Assembly: GCF_013322225.1 (NCBI RefSeq)
Contig: NZ_JAAMFB010000019.1
Span: 124,001 to 188,000, forward strand
DNA: 64,000 nucleotides
Origin: Agrobacterium larrymoorei
GTDB taxonomy: Bacteria > Pseudomonadota > Alphaproteobacteria > Rhizobiales > Rhizobiaceae
Direction: 5' to 3'
Under the pieces are notes generated by a model. That model was not told the DNA's origin, made no database searches, and was given only the letters and a program-made list of their open reading frames with translations. Below, one piece after another: positions 7,479 through 17,100 of this stretch. The position numbers and the translations under genes are program-made. Each line of letters begins with the position of its first letter. The first letter of the stretch is position 1.

Positions 7479-8912
7479 ATGACCATCCATCAGAACCTCA
7501 TCGGCGGCGAGTGGATCGGAGCCGAAACTTCGAAGAACATCAATCCGTCCGACACAAACGAGGTCGTTGGCCTTTACGCACAGGCCTCTGCTGACGACGC
7601 CAAGCAGGCGATTGCCGCTGCCAAGGCTGCCTTTCCCGCATGGTCGCGCTCCGGCATTCTGGAACGCCACGCGATCCTGAAAAAGACCGCCGACGAAATC
7701 CTTGCCCGCAAGGAAGAACTCGGCGCTCTTCTGGCCCGTGAAGAAGGCAAGGTTCTGGCCGAGGGTATTGGCGAAACCATCCGCGCCGCCCAGATTTTCG
7801 ATTTCTTCGCTGGCGAAGCGCTTCGTCTGGCAGGCGAAGTCATTCCGTCTGCACGCCCCAATATCGGCGTTGAAATCACCCGCGAGCCGCTCGGCGTCAT
7901 CGGCATCATCACGCCGTGGAACTTCCCAATTGCTATTCCGGCATGGAAGATTGCGCCTGCTCTTTGCTACGGAAACACTGTCGTCTTCAAGCCTGCCGAT
8001 CTGGTTCCGGGCTGCTCCTGGGCCATCGTCGATATCCTGCATCGCGCGGGTCTGCCGAAAGGCGTGCTGAACCTCGTCATGGGTCGCGGCTCGGTCGTTG
8101 GTCAGGCCATGCTCGACAGCAAGGATCTCGCTGGCATCACCTTCACCGGCTCCACCGGCACCGGCCAGCGCGTTGCTGCATCGTCCCTGCCGTTCAACCG
8201 CAAATTCCAGCTGGAAATGGGTGGCAAGAACCCCTTCGTCGTTCTGGATGACGCCGATCTCGGTGTTGCCGTTGAAGCCGCCGCCAATTCCGGCTTCTAC
8301 TCCACCGGCCAGCGCTGCACGGCATCCTCGCGTATCATCGTCACAGAGGGCATCCACGACAAGTTCGTTGCGGCATTGTCCGAACGTCTTGCCAAGATCA
8401 ATGTCGGCCACGCGCTGGACAAGGAAACCCATGTCGGTCCAGTCGTTGATGAAAAGCAGCTGAAGCAGGACACCGACTACATCGAGATCGGCAAGAAGGA
8501 AGGCGCAAAGCTTGCCTTTGGCGGCGAAGTTCTGGAGCGCGGCACCCCCGGCTTCTTCCTTCAGCCGACGCTGTTTACCGAAGCAACCAATGACATGCGC
8601 ATCTCGCAGGAAGAAATCTTCGGACCTGTTGCCGCTGTCATCCGCGTGAAGGATTATGATGAGGCTCTGGCCGTTGCCAACGACACGCCATTCGGCCTGT
8701 CCTCCGGCATCGCCACCACCAGCCTCAAGCATGCGACCCACTTCAAGCGCAATGCCGAAGCTGGCATGGTCATGGTCAACCTGCCGACCGCTGGCGTGGA
8801 TTTCCACGTACCGTTCGGCGGACGCAAGGCTTCTTCTTTTGGCCCGCGCGAACAGGGCAAATATGCCAACGAGTTCTTCACCACGGTCAAGACCGCTTAC
8901 ACGCTGGCCTGA
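7479..8912 (+). CDS. aldehyde dehydrogenase, alpha-ketoglutarate (2,5-dioxovalerate) semialdehyde dehydrogenase type
   Basis: A 477-residue NAD(P)-dependent aldehyde dehydrogenase. Visible catalytic parts are TPWNFP (N148), VVFKPAD (K171), FTGSTGTGQ, LEMGGKNPF (E246) and the nucleophile C280 in GFYSTGQRCTASS. The STGQRCTASSR form is typical of semialdehyde dehydrogenases that finish non-phosphorylative sugar-acid routes at alpha-ketoglutarate, which agrees with the FAH-family gene in the other arm; succinate-semialdehyde-type activity is an alternative. I choose the ATG at 7479 because AGGGAG at 7466-7471 is 7 bases away; the ATG at 7473 would be almost on top of it. The gene ends 16 bases before a strong terminator. 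Confidence 0.88.
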   Translation: MTIHQNLIGGEWIGAETSKNINPSDTNEVVGLYAQASADDAKQAIAAAKAAFPAWSRSGILERHAILKKTADEILARKEELGALLAREEGKVLAEGIGETIRAAQIFDFFAGEALRLAGEVIPSARPNIGVEITREPLGVIGIITPWNFPIAIPAWKIAPALCYGNTVVFKPADLVPGCSWAIVDILHRAGLPKGVLNLVMGRGSVVGQAMLDSKDLAGITFTGSTGTGQRVAASSLPFNRKFQLEMGGKNPFVVLDDADLGVAVEAAANSGFYSTGQRCTASSRIIVTEGIHDKFVAALSERLAKINVGHALDKETHVGPVVDEKQLKQDTDYIEIGKKEGAKLAFGGEVLERGTPGFFLQPTLFTEATNDMRISQEEIFGPVAAVIRVKDYDEALAVANDTPFGLSSGIATTSLKHATHFKRNAEAGMVMVNLPTAGVDFHVPFGGRKASSFGPREQGKYANEFFTTVKTAYTLA

Positions 8913-8927
8913 TGACCAACAGAAACG

Positions 8928-8958
8928 AAAATCCCCGGCATGGTCCGGGGATTTTTTT
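8928..8958 (+). terminator. rho-independent terminator of the sugar-acid island
   Basis: ATCCCCGG (8931-8938), loop CATGGT, CCGGGGAT (8944-8951), followed by seven T. It closes the plus-strand arm just after the aldehyde dehydrogenase. Confidence 0.93.
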
Positions 8959-8969
8959 GTAATCAGCAT

Positions 8970-8988
8970 GGATAGCGTCCAGCTATCC
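8970..8988. repeat. small hairpin between the aldehyde dehydrogenase terminator and holA
   Basis: GGATAGC, loop GTCCA, GCTATCC. It lies 50 bases beyond the 3-prime end of holA, which runs on the minus strand toward it. No T run follows on either strand, so at most it is an mRNA 3-prime end stabiliser. Confidence 0.4.
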
Positions 8989-9037
8989 CGAATGATTGGC
9001 TGTCCAGCGGAACTGTCGGCTTGAAAGTAAACGGGGA

Positions 9038-10075
9038 TTACTGACCGCGACCTGCCTGAAGCGTGGTCGCCAGAAGCGTCAGCAGGGCAACGCTTTCTTC
9101 CAGACTTTGCCGCTGGCGGCTTTGCAGAATTGCGGCCTGCAAGCGGTTCATTTCTCTTGCTATCGCCGCTGGCTGCCATGTGCGTAACGCACGTTCGATC
9201 ACCGGCTTGCGGCGGAAATGAATGCCGCGTCCGAGTGTCTGCATGACCTGACCGGCCTGCAACTTCTTCTCATCCATTTCGGCGCGCATCTGGTCCAGCA
9301 ACTGAAACTGGCGCAAACACCCCTGAAGCACCAGAAAGATCGGCGTCTTGGAGGAGATGATCTTTTGCGTGGCATGAAAGAATGCGTTGCGGTCGCCTTT
9401 CAGAATGGCGTCCACGGCATCATCCGCCGAAACCGCGCTGGCGTCGCCAATGATTGCCATCACATCGTCTTCTTCGATCACATCGCGGCCGCGGCAATAG
9501 AGCGCCAGCTTTCTGACCTCGTTGCGCGACGCGATCCGGTCGCCGCCAAGCGATTCGATCAGCCGCGTGCGAGCGGCTGGGGCGATGCGAAGACTTTCCT
9601 CTGCCAGTTCGTGATCGATCAAGGCGTTGAGCGCACGAGCGTCATCGGCATAACAGGGGATGGCGGCAACGGCCCGTGATGGTTCGGCGATCTTGCGAAG
9701 ACCCGTGCCTTTCTTGATATCCCCCGCCTCGATGATGAGGAAGCTCGATTCCGGCGGATTTTCGGAGAGTATCTGCAGCGCATCCACCAATGCTTTTTCA
9801 TTGGCAGCGCCCTTCACCCAAACCAGCTTTTCGCCACCGAAAAGGCCAATGGCGTTCACTTCATCCAGCAAACGACCGGGATCGCCCTGCAAATCGGAAA
9901 CGGTGAGTTTGAGGCTGGCAAAGGCGTCGTTCGGATCGATCCCAGTCCTGGAGGCAATGATTGCCGCCCGTTCCGACACAAGCCCACGGTCGGGACCGTA
10001 AAGAACGAAAATACGAAAACGCTCCGCCGGTCTTTCGGCGAAGCGTTCGAACTCGTGGGATTTGATTTCCGTCAT
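9038..10075 (-). CDS. holA: DNA polymerase III subunit delta
   Basis: The delta subunit of the clamp loader, which opens the beta clamp during replication. The 345-residue protein has the family layout: an N-terminal domain with FRIFVLYGPDRGLVSERA, central FGGEKLVWVKG and an AAA-like core with no Walker A motif, and a C-terminal helical collar with LRQFQLLDQMR and HFRRKPVIERALRTW. It is the last gene of a leuS-lptE-holA operon, starting 9 bases after the lptE stop. This order is standard in Rhizobiales. Confidence 0.95.
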   Translation of the reverse strand: MTEIKSHEFERFAERPAERFRIFVLYGPDRGLVSERAAIIASRTGIDPNDAFASLKLTVSDLQGDPGRLLDEVNAIGLFGGEKLVWVKGAANEKALVDALQILSENPPESSFLIIEAGDIKKGTGLRKIAEPSRAVAAIPCYADDARALNALIDHELAEESLRIAPAARTRLIESLGGDRIASRNEVRKLALYCRGRDVIEEDDVMAIIGDASAVSADDAVDAILKGDRNAFFHATQKIISSKTPIFLVLQGCLRQFQLLDQMRAEMDEKKLQAGQVMQTLGRGIHFRRKPVIERALRTWQPAAIAREMNRLQAAILQSRQRQSLEESVALLTLLATTLQAGRGQ

Positions 10076-10084
10076 GACAACAGC

Positions 10085-10633
10085 TTAGCGGCTGAGCGTG
10101 GCGGCAATATCCGTGCGGATGATCTCGGCCAACTCACGGGCGGCACGGTTTTCGCCATCGCGCACGGCACGAATCTTCGCAAATTCCTGCTGCGGAAGAT
10201 CGAGCATCGCCGTGACGACGCGGGTGGCTGAACGCAGCACCTGACCGTCGGAAATGCGCGTCAGTACATATTTGCCAGTCATCGTCACGCGACCCGGATA
10301 AGGGCCGTCATAGTTGCTTCTGCCGACAGACAGATTGGTATCGTTGGTGACTTCCGTGGTCGTCGCGCTGGAGGTGACAACCAGCTTGACTTCGTAATCC
10401 TTCCTGAGCGGCGCACCTTCCCCGCCATAAGCCAGGAATACCAAGTGGTTGCGCACTTCCTGCGTGATGCGATCATTGGCCGTCGAGAAGTTGACGGAGG
10501 CAAGCTTCTCACGGGTACCCGAGGCAACGCCGTAAAGCGGGCGCACCTGACAACCAGCAAGAATACCTGCGAACAGAACGACTGAAATTGTGGCTGCTAT
10601 GCGGCCCCATCTGGAATTGGCGTCAGACAACAA
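10085..10633 (-). CDS. lptE: LPS assembly lipoprotein LptE
   Basis: An outer-membrane lipoprotein that plugs the LptD barrel and helps insert lipopolysaccharide. The 182-residue precursor has a signal peptide with the hydrophobic run ISVVLFAGI and the lipobox LAGC with C28 as the lipidated residue; QVRPLYG just after it is typical of alphaproteobacterial LptE. The 5-prime end overlaps the 3-prime end of leuS by 11 bases in another frame, so translation is coupled. Confidence 0.92.
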   Translation of the reverse strand: MLSDANSRWGRIAATISVVLFAGILAGCQVRPLYGVASGTREKLASVNFSTANDRITQEVRNHLVFLAYGGEGAPLRKDYEVKLVVTSSATTTEVTNDTNLSVGRSNYDGPYPGRVTMTGKYVLTRISDGQVLRSATRVVTAMLDLPQQEFAKIRAVRDGENRAARELAEIIRTDIAATLSR

Positions 10634-13253
10634 TGTTCACAATCCTTTGTGGAACCACGATGATTTTCTTCGGCTGGGAGCCGGCCAACGCCGCTTTCAC
10701 GGCGTCCAGTTCCAGCACTGCGGCGCGGACGGCATTTTGATCCGCATCGCGCGCGATTGTCAATTCGCCACGCTTCTTACCGTTGATCTGGATAGGGAGC
10801 ACGACATCGTTCTCCTCGCAAAGCGCGGGTACGAAGTTCGGCCATGCGCTTTTTGCAACCAGACCCGTGTTGCCCAGAACCTTCCAGCATTCTTCTGCCA
10901 AATGCGGTGTCATCGGCGCTATCAGGCGGATGAGGATTTCCACCGCTTCGCGAGAAGCCGCCTTCACATCGTCTGTCTTTCCACCATTGGCGATTTCCGC
11001 CAGAGGTCCAGCAATCGTGTTGACGAATTCGTAGATGCGGGCAATCGCCTTGTTGAAGGCCAGCTTGTCCAGATCGTCCTGAACGGCCTTCAGCGTCTTG
11101 TGCGCGGCCTTGGAAACGGCAAGACCTTCGCCTTCCGTTGCCGCAGCAGCTTTGACACTCTTCAGCTCTTCGGCAGCTTCGCCGATGATGCGCCAGACAC
11201 GCTGGACGAAGCGATGAGCACCTTCGACACCCGCTTCCGACCAGATGACATCCCGATCTGGCGGGCTGTCGGAGAGCACAAAGAAGCGGGCTGTATCGGC
11301 ACCGTAAGACGCGATGATATCGTCTGGATCGACAACGTTCTTCTTCGACTTCGACATCTTCTCGATGGAGCCAATGGCGACTTCCTCGCCGCCCTCCAGC
11401 ATGAAGGCGCGGCGCTTGCCATCCACTTCCTCGATGCGGATTTCAGCAGGCACAACCCACTGGCCGTTCTGGCCTTCGCCGAGGCGGTAGGTTTCGTGAA
11501 CCACCATGCCCTGCGTAAACAGGCCCTTGAAGGGCTCCTTCACGTCCACATGGCCGGTTTCCTTCATCGCGCGGGTGAAGAAACGGGAATAGAGCAGATG
11601 CAGGATCGCATGTTCGATACCGCCAATATACTGGTCGACAGGCAGCCAGCGATTGGCGACCTTCGGGTCGGTCGGCTGATCTTCCCATGGCGCGGTAAAG
11701 CGGGCGAAATACCAGCTGGAATCCACGAACGTATCCATGGTGTCAGTTTCGCGACGTGCATCGTGCCCACATTGCGGGCAAGCGACATGACGCCAGGTCG
11801 CGTGGCGATCCAGCGGGTTACCGGGTACGTCGAAGGTGACGTCATCCGGCAGCTTGACCGGCAGATCCTTCTTCGGAACCGGCACCACACCGCAGACTTC
11901 GCAATGGATGACCGGTATCGGGCAGCCCCAATAGCGCTGGCGCGAAATACCCCAGTCGCGCAGACGGAAATTGACCTTACGCTCGGCCTGCGGTTCGCTG
12001 CCCAGCGTCTGAGCGGACAGCTTGGTGACGACGGCTTCGAAAGCATCCGTCGTCTTCATGCCGTTCAGGAACTGCGAATTGATCATGATGCCGTCATCGA
12101 CATAGGCGGTATCGCCCACAGCGAAGGTCTCCGCATCGCCATCTTCCGGCATGACGACCGGCACGACCGGCAGGCCGTATTTACGGGCGAAATCCAGATC
12201 GCGCTGGTCGCCGGACGGGCAACCGAAGATTGCGCCGGTGCCGTAATCCATCAAGACGAAGTTGGCGATATAGACCGGCAGCTCCCAGGATGAATCGAGC
12301 GGATGCTTGACCTTGACGCCGGTGTCCAGCCCCTTTTTCTCAGCCGTTTCCAGCGCAGCGAGAGACGTACCCTGACGACGGCATTCGTCGCAGAACTCGG
12401 CAATTCCTGCATTCTTATCTGACAGAGCCTTTGCCAACGGATGGTCAGCGGCAATGGCGAGGAAAGATGCGCCGAAAAGCGTGTCCGGGCGTGTCGTGTA
12501 GACGGTGATATCGTCGAAACCGGCAGGTGCCGTTGCGGCAACCGTCTGCCAGCGCAAAGACAGTCCTTCGGACTTGCCGATCCAGTTCTTCTGCATCAGG
12601 CGGACTTTTTCCGGCCACTGGTCCAGCTCATCCAGCGAATCCAGCAAATCCTGGCTGAAATCGGTGATGCGGAAGAACCATTGCGTCAGTTCACGCTGTT
12701 CGACCAGCGCACCGGAGCGCCAGCCGCGACCGTCGATAACCTGTTCGTTTGCCAGAACCGTGTGATCGACCGGATCCCAGTTTACCTTGGACTGCTTGCG
12801 GTAAACCAGACCTTTTTCCATGAAGTCGATGAACAGCGACTGCTGGCGGTGGTAATAATCCACATCGCAGGTCGCGAATTCGCGCGTCCAGTCCAGAGAC
12901 AAGCCCATGGACTTCAGCTGATTGCGCATTGTGGCGATGTTCTGGTAGGTCCAGTCCTTGGGGTGGACCTTGTTCTGCATCGCGGCGTTTTCTGCGGGCA
13001 TACCGAAGGCATCCCAGCCCATGGGGTGCAGAACATTATAGCCGCGTGCGCGCTTATAACGAGCGACGACATCGCCCATGGCATAGTTGCGCACATGACC
13101 CATATGGATGCGGCCCGAAGGATACGGGAACATCTCTAGAACGTAATATTTCTCACGGGCGTCGCTGTTGTCCGTCACGAAGACCTTGTCTTCGTTCCAT
13201 TGCTGCTGCCAGCGCGGCTCGGCGTCGCGAGGATTATAACGTTCGATGGCCAT
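10623..13253 (-). CDS. leuS: leucyl-tRNA synthetase
   Basis: Class I synthetase that charges tRNA-Leu. The protein of 876 residues has the HIGH-type motif HMGH at 50-53 ([15 protein letters not shown]), the CP1 editing domain with [15 protein letters not shown] and the KMSKS motif in [10 protein letters not shown] near residue 633. I start at the ATG at 13253-13251 ([15 protein letters not shown]), which matches the family's beginning; the open frame runs 23 codons further but that part has no family character. It is the first gene of leuS-lptE-holA, transcribed divergently from the yggS-type gene. Confidence 0.97.
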   Translation of the reverse strand: MAIERYNPRDAEPRWQQQWNEDKVFVTDNSDAREKYYVLEMFPYPSGRIHMGHVRNYAMGDVVARYKRARGYNVLHPMGWDAFGMPAENAAMQNKVHPKDWTYQNIATMRNQLKSMGLSLDWTREFATCDVDYYHRQQSLFIDFMEKGLVYRKQSKVNWDPVDHTVLANEQVIDGRGWRSGALVEQRELTQWFFRITDFSQDLLDSLDELDQWPEKVRLMQKNWIGKSEGLSLRWQTVAATAPAGFDDITVYTTRPDTLFGASFLAIAADHPLAKALSDKNAGIAEFCDECRRQGTSLAALETAEKKGLDTGVKVKHPLDSSWELPVYIANFVLMDYGTGAIFGCPSGDQRDLDFARKYGLPVVPVVMPEDGDAETFAVGDTAYVDDGIMINSQFLNGMKTTDAFEAVVTKLSAQTLGSEPQAERKVNFRLRDWGISRQRYWGCPIPVIHCEVCGVVPVPKKDLPVKLPDDVTFDVPGNPLDRHATWRHVACPQCGHDARRETDTMDTFVDSSWYFARFTAPWEDQPTDPKVANRWLPVDQYIGGIEHAILHLLYSRFFTRAMKETGHVDVKEPFKGLFTQGMVVHETYRLGEGQNGQWVVPAEIRIEEVDGKRRAFMLEGGEEVAIGSIEKMSKSKKNVVDPDDIIASYGADTARFFVLSDSPPDRDVIWSEAGVEGAHRFVQRVWRIIGEAAEELKSVKAAAATEGEGLAVSKAAHKTLKAVQDDLDKLAFNKAIARIYEFVNTIAGPLAEIANGGKTDDVKAASREAVEILIRLIAPMTPHLAEECWKVLGNTGLVAKSAWPNFVPALCEENDVVLPIQINGKKRGELTIARDADQNAVRAAVLELDAVKAALAGSQPKKIIVVPQRIVNIVV

Positions 13254-13446
13254 ACTTCTGAAATCCGGGTATCGAGGGGTAAATTTGCGCTGACCTTCAC
13301 CATGAAACGACCCATGCGTCAAGTTTGGGCGGGGTTTCGCGGCGTAATCTTCACGCTACCGCGCTCAAATGGTGACAATCGCGCTTGGCATCAAGGCGAA
13401 GCGTGTTTAGGTAGCCTCCTATCGCATTCAAACGAAGGTCTTTCCC

Positions 13447-14106
13447 ATGGAAATCGAAGCACGTCTTGAAGAGGTCAGACAACGGATCGCAATGACGGCT
13501 GAGAAGGCGGGTCGTGAACCTGCGGATGTCAATCTGGTCGCCGTATCGAAAACATTTGAGATGGATGCCATCCAGCCGGTGATCGATTGTGGCCAACGTG
13601 TCTTCGGTGAGAACCGCGTACAGGAAGCACAGGGCAAATGGCCAACCTTGAAAAAGAAGACGCCAGATATCGAACTTCACCTGATCGGACCTCTGCAATC
13701 CAACAAGGCGGCGGATGCGGTGGCGCTGTTTGATGTCATCGAGACTGTCGATCGCGAAAAAATTGCCCGGGCGCTAGCAGAGGAATGCGCAAAGCAGGCG
13801 AGAAGTTTGCGTTTCTATGTTCAGGTCAATACAGGGCTGGAGCCGCAAAAGGCTGGGATCGATCCTCGTGAAACGGCGGCGTTTGTAGGGATGTGCCGCG
13901 AAGAACTGAAGCTCGATGTCGAGGGACTGATGTGCATTCCGCCCGCGGACGAGAACCCCGGCCCGCATTTTGCTCTTCTGGCGAAGCTCGCAAAGGAATG
14001 CGGCGTTAAAAAACTCTCCATGGGCATGTCCGGCGATTTCGAAACTGCTATCGAGTTTGGCGCAACGAGCGTGCGCGTCGGGTCGGCGATTTTCGGCACG
14101 CGCTGA
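13447..14106 (+). CDS. YggS family pyridoxal-phosphate homeostasis protein
   Basis: A 219-residue PLP-binding protein of the alanine-racemase-like barrel fold (YggS/PROSC/PipY), thought to buffer free PLP. The PLP lysine is K36 in LVAVSKTFEM. Other family parts are FGENRVQEAQ, HLIGPLQSNK, VQVNTGLEPQKAG and the end LSMGMSGDFETAI. GAAGG lies before the ATG at 13447. A strong terminator follows 23 bases after the stop. Confidence 0.93.
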   Translation: MEIEARLEEVRQRIAMTAEKAGREPADVNLVAVSKTFEMDAIQPVIDCGQRVFGENRVQEAQGKWPTLKKKTPDIELHLIGPLQSNKAADAVALFDVIETVDREKIARALAEECAKQARSLRFYVQVNTGLEPQKAGIDPRETAAFVGMCREELKLDVEGLMCIPPADENPGPHFALLAKLAKECGVKKLSMGMSGDFETAIEFGATSVRVGSAIFGTR

Positions 14107-14128
14107 ACCGAAGAAATCTGGAAAAGAA

Positions 14129-14165
14129 AAAGCCACGGAGTCTTTCGGCTCCGTGGCTTTTTTTA
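14129..14165. terminator. bidirectional terminator between the yggS-type gene and ndvB
   Basis: AAAGCCACGGAG, loop TCTTTCGG, CTCCGTGGCTTT, with a T run on the plus strand and an A run on the other side that gives T on the minus strand. It lies between two convergent genes and can serve both. Confidence 0.92.
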
Positions 14166-14199
14166 TTTGCGTTGAAGGGCAGCGGACCGCCCGTTCTCA

Positions 14200-17100
14200 T
14201 CAATCAAACGGAATGGCGCGATCCGTACCGGTGAGCGGCTTACCATCTAGGGTTACGGCGATATCCGGCGTGCCGGCTGTACGCTTGACGACGACCTCAC
14301 GCGGCTTGCCTTCGAGCGTAATTGTGGCCGAGAAGCCATCCCAGTCTTGCGGCAGCGACGGCGCAATGTGCAGCTTGCCGTCGATGCGGGTGATGCCGAG
14401 AATACCTTCAACCGCCGCACGGTAGAGCCAGCCAGCAGAGCCTGTGTACCAGCTCCAGCCACCACGGCCCGCATAGGCATTTTCGCCATAGACGTCAGCC
14501 GTCACGACGTAAGGCTCTACACGGTAGATCTCGGAAGACTGGCGATCCAAGGCGTGGTTGACCGGGTTCAGCAGGGAGAAGCATTTCCATGCATCTTCGC
14601 TGCGGCCCAGCTTGGCCAGCGCCAGAACGACCCATGTCGCTGCGTGAGTGTACTGGCCACCATTCTCACGGACGCCCGGCGGATAGCCCTTGATGTAGCC
14701 CGGATCATGCGGGGCCTTGCTGAACGGCGGCGTGAAGAGACGGATGATACCGGTCTTCTCGTCTACCAGATCCTTCATGACCGCGTTCATGGCCTGCTGC
14801 GAGCGATCTTCCTCGCCTTCGCCGGAAAGCACGCTCCAGCTCTGACCGAGCGAATCGATGCGGCATTCCTCACTGGTGATGGAGCCCAGCGGCGTACCAT
14901 CATCGAAGTAGCCACGGCGATAATAGTCACCATCCCAACCAGCGGTTTCCAGTGCTGCGCGCAGCTTGTCGCGGTGCGTCTTCCACTTTTCAACACGGTT
15001 GAGATCGCGGCGTTCTTCTGCAATGGCGATGAAGTCGCGCAGCGTGCCGGACAGGAGCCAGCCGAGCCAGACGCTCGTGCCCTTGCCCGCAACGCCAACG
15101 CGGTTCATGCCGTCGTTCCAGTCTCCGCCGAGGATCAGCGGCAGGCCGTTTTCGCCGGTGCGATGGATGGCGAGATCGAGTGCCAGTGCCGCATGCTCAT
15201 AAAGGCTGACGGACCTGTCGCTCGTTTCCGGCTGGAAGAAGGCGTCGTGCTGACCGGGCATCAATGCGGCGCCCTTGAGGAACGGGATTTCTTCATCGAG
15301 GATCGCTTTGTCGCCTGTGGCGGCGACGTACTGATGCGCCGCATAGGCGAGCCACACCACGTCATCGGAGATGGTGGTGCGAACACCAGCACCCGTTAGC
15401 GGCAACCACCAGTGCTGCACATCGCCCTCAGGGAACTGACGGCCAGCCGCACGAATGATCTGCTTGCGGGCAAGCTCCGGCTGGTAAAGCAGGAACGCCA
15501 GCGTATCTTGCAACTGGTCGCGGAAGCCGAAGGCGCCGCTCGACTGATAGAAGGCCGTGCGCGCAAGAATACGGCATGCAAGCGCCTGATATGGCAGCCA
15601 GCCATTGACCATGTGGTTGAAACCGGCATCGGGCGTTGAAACCTGAAGCTGGCCGGTGAAGCCAGTCCAGTAATCCTTGTTGGCCTGAAGCACGGTGTCG
15701 AAATCCACGGCGCGAATGTCTTTCACCAGCGCGCGGGCTTCTTCCGCCGTATCGCAGTCCCCGAGATAGAACAGCACATGCCGTTCTTCACCCGGTTTCA
15801 GATGGATTTCCTGCATCAATGCCGCACAGGGTCCGCCATCGAGTTCGGTCGTCCCCGAGAGAGCCGTGCCGGAAACCACCGCCTGCGGCGCGTGAACCGA
15901 GCCGTAGCGACCGATGAATTCCCGTTTGCTGGTAGTGAAACCGGTCGCGGGCGCGTCGAGGGAGAGGAATGAAGCTCTCTGATTATAGTCGATGCTGTAG
16001 GGGTTGGATGCAAACAGCGCACCCGTTTCCTCATCATGCGTGCTGAGGATGAACGGTGCAGATTTCTGCGGATTGTTGCCCAGAACCCATTCTACATAAC
16101 CGTAGGCCTTGAGGCGGCGGTTCTGATTACCAATGTTACGGATCGTCAGGCGTGAAAGCTTGACGGGCTTTTCGCGATCCACGGTCTGCGTGACTTCGAT
16201 ATCGAGACCATCATCTACGCTTCTAAAAGTAGAGTAGCCTAGACCATGACGGGTTTCGAATGCAGCTTCAGGATGCCTGCCGATTGCTGCAAAGGGCGAG
16301 TGAATCTTGCCACTTTCAGCATCGGCAACATAGATCGCCTCACCCGGACGATTGGTGACCGGGTCGTTGCTCCATGGCGTCAACTGATAGTCGCGAGAGT
16401 TCCGGCTCCATGTGAAGCCCGCACCTTCCGCTGAGATATGGAAGCCGAAGTTTTCGTTGGAGATGACGTTGATCCATGGGTGCGGCGTGGACTGGCCACG
16501 GTTGAGACGCACCACATATTCACGACCATCCTTCGTGAAGCCGCCGAAGCCGTTCCAGAAATCGAGATCGTTTGCATCTTCGACAGGATCCGCAACCGGA
16601 TAGGCAGGTGCCGGGATACGAGCCTGCGAGACGTTGTTGCTATCCGGCCCACGATGGGCGGCGAACAGGGACACCGCACGGTTGACCTGATCGACAATCT
16701 TGCCGTTGCGCACGTGAAGAACGACACGTGAGGCAGCAAGCAGCGCAGCCCATGTTTCCTCATCCATCAAGTCACGACGGACGGAAAAGACATGCGGTCT
16801 GCCGCCATCTGCCGGGTTGATGCGGCGCTGGCCTTCAGAGATGTGATCCAGGGCGTGCTGCATGTCCTGCGCGTAGGATGCCGCGCGTTCGTTAACGATG
16901 ACGAGATCGAAGATCACGCCGCGAGAGCGTAGATATTCGTGGGCACTCAGCGCTTCGCGCGCAATGTCCATATCCATGTCGTCGTTGATGCGCAGCGCGA
17001 AGATCGGGAAGTCGCCCGAGATCGCCAGCGGCCAAAGGGAGCGCTGGGAGGCCAGGCCGGTCTTCAGCGTATCCGCGTCGGCACGCAGGTGCATGTCCGG

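Noticed and set aside
7422-9179. 585-codon minus-strand frame over the aldehyde dehydrogenase
   Set aside because: It is a shadow of the dehydrogenase, crosses its terminator, and has no ribosome site or family character.
10590-12293. 567-codon plus-strand frame inside leuS and lptE
   Set aside because: Antisense shadow of two certain genes; no recognisable domain.
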